Origin: Parvularia atlantis
Taxonomy: Eukaryota; Opisthokonta; Rotosphaerida
DNA length: 24,212 nt
Assembly: GCA_943704415.1 (NCBI GenBank)
Contig: CALSCO010001469.1
Coordinates: 1-24,212 of the forward strand
Direction: 5' to 3'
The notes under the pieces are model-generated. The model searched no databases. It saw only the letters and a list, made by a program, of their open reading frames with translations, and was not told where the DNA came from. Of the stretch, positions 17,777 through 24,212 are shown piece by piece. The translations under genes were made by a program, and so were the position numbers. Position 1 is the stretch's first letter; the number at the start of each line of letters is the position of its first letter.

Positions 17777-18862
17777 ATGGGCCCGCCGACGTCCACCGCG
17801 TCTGCCTCTGCCTTCTCGCTGCTGCGGACCCGCGCGACGCCGACGCCGTACCGCGTCGTGGGCGCTGTGCGCGCGGCGGCCCCATCGACGCCCGCGCCAG
17901 CACCGGCCGCCGCGCGGATGCAGCAGCACCACCAGCAGCAGCAGCAGCTGACGCACTTCCTGTCGCTGCCGCTGCAGGGCGCCGAGCTGGTGGCGCAGCT
18001 GCAGCGGTGGCAAGACGAACTGCGGCTCGAGTTCGCGCAGGCCCAGGGCTTCGTGCCCGACATTGTCGTCGACCCGCGCTCGTTCCACGTCACCCTCGGC
18101 ATGCTCTCGCTCACCGAGCCCGCCGCCGTCGAGCGCGCGGCCGCGTGCCTGCGCGCGCTCTCGGCCGAGATCTACGACGCTCTGCAGACGCGCACGTGCC
18201 TCGTCCGCGTGGCCGGTCTGCGCCTCATGTCGGGCGACGACGACGGCGGCGCCAACACGGGCGACGAGCCAGCGGAGGACGACGACGCTACTGAGGATGG
18301 CGACGGCGACGCTGGCGAGCACGCGACCAGGCGCGCATCGCCGCCGCGTGGCCGCCGGCGCCCGCCCGTCACGCCGGACCGCGCGCACGTGCTGTACTTT
18401 GACGTGGCGGACGCGGACGGCAGCGGGCGCTTCACGCGCATGTGCAGTGCGTGCTGCTGGCGCCACACCGCTTGTGCGTGGCTGACACTCGTGTGCCGCG
18501 CAGACCTCGTGCGCACACGCTTTGCCGAGCAGGGTCTGCTGCAGGATGCCGACACGCCGCTCAAGGTGCGTACGCGCGCGCGTTTGCGCGTCTCACCAGC
18601 GGCGTAGATCCACGCGACGGTGGTCAACACGCGCCACCGCCGCCGCGGCGGTCCCAAGCGCATCCCCGTCAATGCGACCAAGATGCTGCAGCGGTGCGGC
18701 GCCGGCCCGCGTGCGCCTGCGCGCTCAGGGCGGACACTGTGCAGGTACGCAGAGTACGAGCTCGGGCAGACGCGGATCGAGGGCGTGCACCTGTCGTCGC
18801 TGCGGGGCAAGGACGCGGCCACGGGCTACTACGCGCACGAGGCCGTCGTGCTGTTGCCGTGA
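17777..18862 (+). CDS. AKAP7/ASCC1-type 2H phosphoesterase domain protein
   Basis: Four exons (17777-18446, 18504-18565, 18608-18693, 18745-18862) encode 311 residues. The fold is the 2H phosphoesterase superfamily, whose two H-x-T motifs cut or bind cyclic or 2',5' phosphodiesters of RNA. Both are present: FHVTLGML (H104, T106) and IHATVVN (H246, T248), with LTHFLSLPLQ, HVLYFDV and VHLSSL also matching AKAP7/ASCC1. There is no KH domain before it, so it is the AKAP7-like or short form rather than full ASCC1. The first 60 residues are Ala/Thr/Pro/Gln-rich. An acidic then basic insert (about 153-198, GDDD..EDDD..RGRRR) separates the two halves. Intron 2 (18566-18607) is only 42 bp and ends TAG. 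It faces GPI15 across 62 bp. Confidence 0.85.
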
Positions 18863-18924
18863 TCGTGTATGTGTGCGGCAGGTTGTACATGTGCAGATGC
18901 GAGACGTGAGGCCGCGGTTGTGCG

Positions 18925-19586
18925 TCAGGGCACGCTCGGGTGGTCGCTGACGATCAGCGGCCGTGCCTCGCGGTAGACGCTTAGGAGGATCGGGAGGCGC
19001 GGCAGGGTGTACTGCGCGAGCGTGAGCGCGTGCCGCTGCTTGCCGCGCGACATGCGACGCACCTCGAAGACGACCTGCATCGTATCCTGGCCGCGCACAA
19101 TCACGGCAAGGTAGAAGACGACGCGCTGCAGCGCGATGCCCTCGTTGATCACAAGGTCGGTGATGCGCGCGCGGTCGATGAAGCGCTCGGTCGTCTGGCC
19201 GGTGCAGTGGACTGTGCGCACCTGCACGCCGAGGTCGCGGATGACGAGCAGCGACTCTGCGCGCGCGCGCGGGCGTGGGCGGCTGTCTTGCGGTGCGCGC
19301 ACAACGCACCCTCGCGCACGAGCCGCAACTTGTGGCGCACGTAGAAGGCGGCGGTGAGGGCCATCCACAGCCACCCAAGGCCGACGTATCGCGTCGCGAC
19401 GGCCTGCGATGTTATGCGCGCGTGAGCATCCGCTCGCGTCGCTGCGTGCGGCCGCACCGTGGCGACGACGGCCACGGCCACGGCCAGCGCGGCGGTGTCG
19501 GCGAGCGGGTGCCACAGCGCCGCGCGCGGGTGCTCGACGCGGAACTCGCGCACGGCGTCGGACCACCTGTGTACGCGCAGCTGCAT
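18925..19586 (-). CDS. GPI15: GPI-GlcNAc transferase subunit PIG-H
   Basis: Three exons (19586-19458, 19403-19310, 19256-18925) encode 184 residues, a normal size for PIG-H/Gpi15. The protein is part of the ER complex that adds GlcNAc to phosphatidylinositol, the first step of GPI anchor synthesis. Two hydrophobic helices form a hairpin (about 29-45 and 48-64). The conserved cytosolic domain reads ESLLVIRDLGVQV (75-87), then RFIDRARITDLVINEGIALQ and VVFYLAVIVRG, with MQVVFEVRRMSRG. Introns of 54 and 53 bp fall in the hairpin and at the domain start, and both start GTGCG. Its ATG is 33 bp from that of the alpha-galactosidase on the other strand. Confidence 0.93.
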
Positions 19587-19619
19587 CTCGATGTACAACT
19601 GTGTCGTCAGTGGTCGTGT
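19587..19619. promoter_or_regulatory. 33-bp gap between divergent GPI15 and alpha-galactosidase starts
   Basis: Only 33 bp (45 bp if the second galactosidase ATG at 19632 is used) separate two divergent start codons. Core promoters and leaders must overlap the neighbouring coding region. No TATA box is evident; the sequence is mildly GT-rich. Confidence 0.5.
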
Positions 19620-22605
19620 ATGCAGGGGGGCATGACCGTCACGACGCCGCGCCCCGCACGCGCCCGCCGCGCCGTCGCCCTCGCGCTGCTGGCGCTCGCC
19701 GCGTTCGTGGCACCCGCGCCGGCCCGCGCCGAGGGGATCTACTTCAAGGGCGGCGCCGACGCGCGGCTGAAGGAGTTCCACATCGTCGGCCGTTCGTCGC
19801 TGTACGCCCTGCGAGCGACCGCGTTCGGCCCCGTGCTGCACCTGCACTGGGGCCCGCTCGACACGGCCGGGCTGGACGAGGTGCGTGCTGCTGTGGGTCG
19901 TGCTGCTGCTGTTGGCTGACTGCGCGCTGCTGTGGGTCGTGCTGCTGCTGCTGTGGTCCTGCTATCGACCCATCGACATCGCCCCCCTTCGCACCCACCA
20001 CCATCGCCCCCCTCACGCACCAACAAGGCCAACATCCGCTCGCTCGCGTACCTCACCGGCGACCAGTACGCCGTCTCGTTTGACCCGCTCCTGCCCGGCG
20101 AGGTCACGCGCGAGAACGCGACCGAGCCCGTCCGCGTCAACCTCCCCGTCTCGCGCAACTCGCTCCACCTCGAGCTGGCCGAGTTCGGCGCCGGCGACTT
20201 CCGCCTGCCCTCGCTCGACGTCACCTTCGACCGCGATGGCTCGCGCCTCACCCTCCTCACCTACGTTGGCCACGAGATCATCCCCGGCAAGCCCGCCGTC
20301 GACCCCGCGCAGCCCGCCTTCTACGTCGAGAGTGCGAGCGAGGCAACGTCGCTGCGCCTCGACCTGCTCGACGAGGTCTCGGGCCTCGAGGCCGAGCTGT
20401 GGTACACCGGTGCGTATACACCCGCCCACCCGCCTGGCGCTCACGACGCGGCGCAGTCTTCCACGGCACCGACATCATCACGCGCCGCCTCGTCGTGCGA
20501 AACGGCGGCGCCGCCGGCGTCTCGCTCAACTCGGCCATGTCGGCCCTCGTCGACTTCCCCCCGCCCGCCTCGAGCCACTACACCTTCTCGCACCTCGCCG
20601 GCGCCTGGTCGCGCGAGCGCCACCTCGTCTCGACCCCGCTCAACGCCCCCGGCTCGCAGTCAATCCACAGCCGCCGCGGCGTCTCGAGCCACCAACACAA
20701 CCCGTTCGCGATCCTGTCGGACGGGTGCGGCGTGCGCCCGGCGCGTGCCTGTGCGGCGCGCTCTTGCTCAACCGGCACCGGCGCGCAGACCGTACTCGGA
20801 GGACACGGGCGAGCACTTTGCCGTGAGCCTCGTCTACGCCGGCAACTTTGCGATCGACACTGAGGTTGTCCAGGGCGGCCGCGTGCGCCTCGTGGCCGGC
20901 ATCGAGCCCCTCACGTTCACATGGCGTCTCGCGCCGGGCGACGTTTTTGTCACGCCCGAGGTCGCCCTGGCCTACTCGGCCAGCGGCGTGGGCGAGATCT
21001 CGCGTCAGATGCACAAGCTCATGCGCACGCGCCTGGTCAAGCCGGGCGTGTGGCGCGACAGCGCGCGGCCGGTGCTCATCAACAGCTGGGAGGCGTTCTA
21101 CTTTGACGTGAACGAGGACATCCTGGTCGAGCGCCTGGGCGTGCCCGCGGCGCAGCTGGGCATGGACATGGTCGTGCTGGACGACGGCTGGTTTGGCAAG
21201 CGCAACAACGACCGCTGCTGCCTCGGCGACTGGTACCCGAACCTGGGTGCGTGTCCCCCGCCTGTGCGCCGGTGCCGGCAAGCTGAGTTGTGCCGCACGT
21301 GCGTGCAGAAAAGTTCCCTAACGGTCTCAAGGGCCCCGCCGACCGCCTCGCTGCCCTCGGCCTCAAGTTTGGCTTGTGGATGGAGCCCGAGATGATCAGC
21401 GAGGACTCGGACCTGTACCGTGCCCACCCGGACTGGCCGCTCTACGTCGCCAACCGGCCGCGCTCGGTCGGCCGCAACCAGCTCGTGCTCGACCTCTCGC
21501 GTCCCGAGGTACAGGACTACGTGATCAGCTCGGTCAACACGGTTCTGCAGAGCGCCAACATCTCGTACCTCAAGTGGGACTTCAACCGGCACTTCAGGTG
21601 CGCGTTACTGGTGAGCTTGCCGGTGTCGCCTCACCGCGTCGTGCGCGACACCCAGCGAGGTCGGCTCGCCCAACGGCTACCCCGCGGCGCAGCAGGGCGA
21701 GGTGTACCACCGCTGGATCCTGGGCCTATACCGCGTGATGGACCGCATCACGCAGGCCAACCCGGACGTGCTGTTTGGTGCGTGCGCGCGCGTGCACGCA
21801 CCGGCAGCGCACCGACAGAGCCCCGCAACAGAGAGCTGCTCCGGCGGCGGCGGGCGCTTCGACCCGGCCCTGCTGCACTACATGCCGCAGATCTGGACAA
21901 GCGACAACACGGACGCGATCTCGCGCCTCAAGATCCAGTACGGCACGAGCATCGCCTACCCGCTGTCGGCCATCTCGGCGCACGTGTCCGAGGTGCCCAA
22001 CAACCAGGTCGGGCGGTTGACGCCGCTCGAGACGCGCGGGCGCGTGGCCATGGGCGGCATATTTGGCTACGAACTCGACTTGTCGGACCTGCCGAGCGAC
22101 GAGCAGGCCGAGGTGCGCGCGCAGATTCAGCTCTACCGCGAGATCGAGGACTTGGTGCGCCTGGGCGACTTTTACCGCCTGCAGTCGCCCTTTGTCCAGC
22201 GCGACGGCATCGTCCTGACCGCATGGATGATGGTCGCGCCCGACCGCTCCCGCGCCGCCGTCTTTGTCTTCAACAGCAACTACTTTGAGAAGGGCTGGGT
22301 GGCGCCGCGCGTCCGCCTGCGCGGCCTCGACCCGGCCGCAACCTACAGCATCACCAACGGCTTCCTCGGCGAGGGCCGGCTGCAGCGCCGCCAGGGCGCC
22401 CTGCTCATGTCGGCCGGCATCGTCGTCTACTTCAGCGGCGACAGCAAGAGCTGGTGCGGCTCAACACCGCAGGGCACACGCGCAGTGACCGCGCGCCGCT
22501 GGCCCGCCGCACAGGTTCGTGCTCCTCAACAAGGTCGCGCCGGACACGTCGTCGCTGATCAACGACGTCGAGCCGGATTCGCTGGCGCGCAAGCTGTGCG
22601 TGTGA
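19620..22605 (+). CDS. Secreted alpha-galactosidase, GH36
   Basis: Eight exons: 19620-19880, 20028-20409, 20457-20724, 20789-21246, 21309-21597, 21656-21777, 21832-22453 and 22515-22605, giving 830 residues (826 from ATG 19632). It releases terminal alpha-galactose from raffinose-type sugars or galactomannan. A clear signal peptide (RARRAVALALLALAAF, cleavage after APARA) sends it out of the cell. The N-terminal beta-sandwich contains LVYAGNF. The catalytic barrel has MDMVVLDDGWFGKR, FGLWMEPEM, the nucleophile D547 in YLKWDFNR and the acid/base D604 in SCSGGGGRFD. These are GH36 hallmarks, also found in bacterial enzymes and different from the GH27 enzymes of many yeasts. The last exon ends DSLARKLCV. 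Spliced host-type introns show it is well settled in the genome whatever its origin. Confidence 0.93.
19887..19950 (+). repeat. Duplicated 25-mer in the first alpha-galactosidase intron
   Basis: An identical 25-base CTG-rich unit occurs at 19887-19911 and 19926-19950 in the 147-bp intron 19881-20027. The duplication helps explain why this is by far the longest intron in the window. Its acceptor is AAG. Confidence 0.85.
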
Positions 22606-22694
22606 TGTGTGCGTGTGCGTGTGCGTGTGCAGGCGAAAAGCGAAACCCGCGCGAAAAGAAACAACGAAAGCAAAGACGCAACCGCGCCGTCGCG

Positions 22695-24212
22695 TCACGA
22701 CGACGACTGGTCGGGCGTGGGCGCGGCCGAGGCGAAGATGGACGGTACCGAGTCGATGGACGACTTGAGCTCCTGCGGCGTCATCTTCATCTTCGCAGCC
22801 ATACTCCTGCGCGGTGCGCATCACCACGGTCAGTCAGTGCCCGCGCCCAGCCAAGCCCGCGCAAGGACACGGCCGCGCACTGCACAAAACGCTGGTCATC
22901 CATGCTCGAGCGGCGCATGTGCTCGACAACGTCTGCGACGTGGTTGAGCAGGATCGCGCGACGCTCCTGCGGCGACACCGCGTCCTGGTTCTGCGGTGCG
23001 CGTGGGTGTGAGACGGCGCCGCGCCCACAAGCCGGCACACACCTGCAGCCGCTGCGTCGTGAGCGACTCGACGGCCTGGATCAGGTCTGTGACCGACATC
23101 GACTTGATCTTGTCGGAGCTGAGCACGAAGCGCTGGTTGTCGAGCTGACGTGCCGAGGCGATCTGCTTGTCCATCACGTCCTGGGCCTGCTCGAGCAGCT
23201 GCAGCTTCTCCATGCGCGACGACGTGGCGCGCTGGCGTAGCAGCACGCCTCAGCAGCGGCACCACGGCAGCGGCGAGACGCGCACCTGGTCGTCCATGCG
23301 CCCCTCGTTGGTCAGCTTGTCCACGGTCGAGATGACCTTGTTGAGCTGCTCGCGGCTCTCGCGCTCGAGGCTGACGACGTAGCGCTGGCTGTCGAGCTGG
23401 CGGTTGTGCTGCGCGATCATCTCTGCCGCGAGCCTGTGAACGGTGCGGCAGCCACTACGGTGCAGGCACGCGCGCGCGCACCCATCAGGTCCGACATGCG
23501 CCGCTCCATCTTCGCCTGGCTGAGCCGCACGGTGCCGAGCACGGGTGTGTCTGCCACCCGCACACATTCAGTCCCGCCGCGATCGCCTCGTGCACGCACT
23601 GCTCGCCGGGACGGGCGCGGCCTTGAGCTCCTCGTAGGAGCCGAAGGTGGGCGCGATGCTCCGCGCCAGCTGCGCCATAGCCCTGAGCTGCGACGCGTGC
23701 TCGGCGGCCGTCGTGGCCTGCTCGTGCAGCCACAGACGGCCCATCAGGCCCAGCAGCGCGACCAGCTCGGTGCGGTCACCGCCGGTGGCGTACGACGGCT
23801 GTGCGTCTGGGGGACGCGCGCGCGGTCAACGTGCTGACCAAGGGCCGCGCACACGCGCCTCACCGTTGGGTAGCGCGACCAGCAGCTCCACCGGTGGCAC
23901 CAGCGTCTCAGTGAGCTGCTCACTTGCGTCGGCCTGGACGGCGCGCAGGTACGTCTCGACGGCCTGGAGCAGGGCGGCGGAGGCGTCGACGACCTGCTTG
24001 TCGGCCTGCAGCCGGGCGCGGTCACTAAGACGCCTCCATGGCCAGGCGGCACAGGCCGCGCGCACCAGCAGCGCTGCGAAGGTCTCGGGCGAGACGACGC
24101 GGCGGCGGACGGTCTGCAGCAGGCTGATGGCGTTGACATGAGCGGCGATGAGGTACGCAGCGCGGCAGTCGATCGCGTGGGCCGCGGGGAGGGCGCCGTC
24201 GCGCTCGGCCTG
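22695..24212 (-). CDS. Partial helical protein of unknown function with repeated D-x-QR motif
   Basis: Eight exons are visible: 24212-24066 (open to the right), 24005-23864, 23806-23600, 23550-23482, 23422-23286, 23231-23043, 22990-22881 and 22806-22695, giving the last 370 residues. The N-terminus is outside the window. The sequence is nearly all predicted helix. A first part is Ala/Leu-rich (ISLLQTVRRRV, ASAALLQAVETYLRAV, ELVALLGLMGRLWLHEQA). A second, coiled-coil-like part carries QLDSQRYVVSLE, GRMDDQR, QLDNQRFVLSSD and SMDDQRFVQSMA. It ends TPQELKSSIDSVPSIFASAA and a short Ser tail. Joins keep phase throughout with GTGCG or GTGTG donors, plus one GTGAGG donor. I do not recognise the family; an adaptor or cytoskeletal role would fit but is not shown. 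It faces the alpha-galactosidase gene across 89 bp. Confidence 0.75.

Noticed and set aside
1-24212. A bacterial high-GC genome with short genes
   Set aside because: Consistent GT-AG introns, eL29, GPI15, IST1 and ISD11 are eukaryotic, and no Shine-Dalgarno spacing or operons are seen.

Overview
The window reads as nuclear DNA of a fungus, most likely a basidiomycete yeast. It is very GC-rich, its genes sit tens of bases apart on alternating strands, and most are cut by introns of about 41-90 bp (one of 147 bp) that nearly always begin GTGCG and end CAG or AAG, often with CTGAC or CTCAC shortly before the acceptor. A Medusa-type regulator, RIT1, GPI15, ISD11 and a short eL29 gene fit a fungus. 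A Malassezia-like or other Ustilaginomycotina source would fit the GC content and intron style, but that is a guess. Exon joins were made by hand from frame, phase and family conservation; they restore continuous frames.

Layout. Bases 1-1300 are the odd part: a partial coiled-coil gene ending in an uncharacterised domain with an R-x4-H motif, a stretch of clearly lower GC (588-1019) with no gene, and the 3' remnant of an unrecognised gene. From 1382 the window is ordinary gene-dense genome: Medusa-type regulator (-), histidyl-tRNA synthetase HTS1 (-), ribosomal protein eL29 (+), ESCRT regulator IST1 (+), ISD11 (-), threonine synthase THR4 (+), a type II membrane fucosyltransferase-like protein (-), RIT1 (+), a 1043-residue coiled-coil protein (-), an AKAP7/ASCC1-type 2H phosphoesterase (+), GPI15/PIG-H (-), a secreted GH36 alpha-galactosidase (+), and a partial helical protein of unknown function (-) that runs off the right edge.

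No operon-like or defence-like system is visible. The genes serve separate housekeeping tasks: translation, endosomal sorting, Fe-S assembly, amino-acid synthesis, glycosylation and GPI anchors. What is unusual is the architecture: head-to-head pairs whose start codons are 5-123 bp apart, convergent pairs 39-89 bp apart, a near-uniform intron grammar with one GC-AG intron, and low-complexity acidic, glutamine or serine inserts in otherwise conserved proteins.
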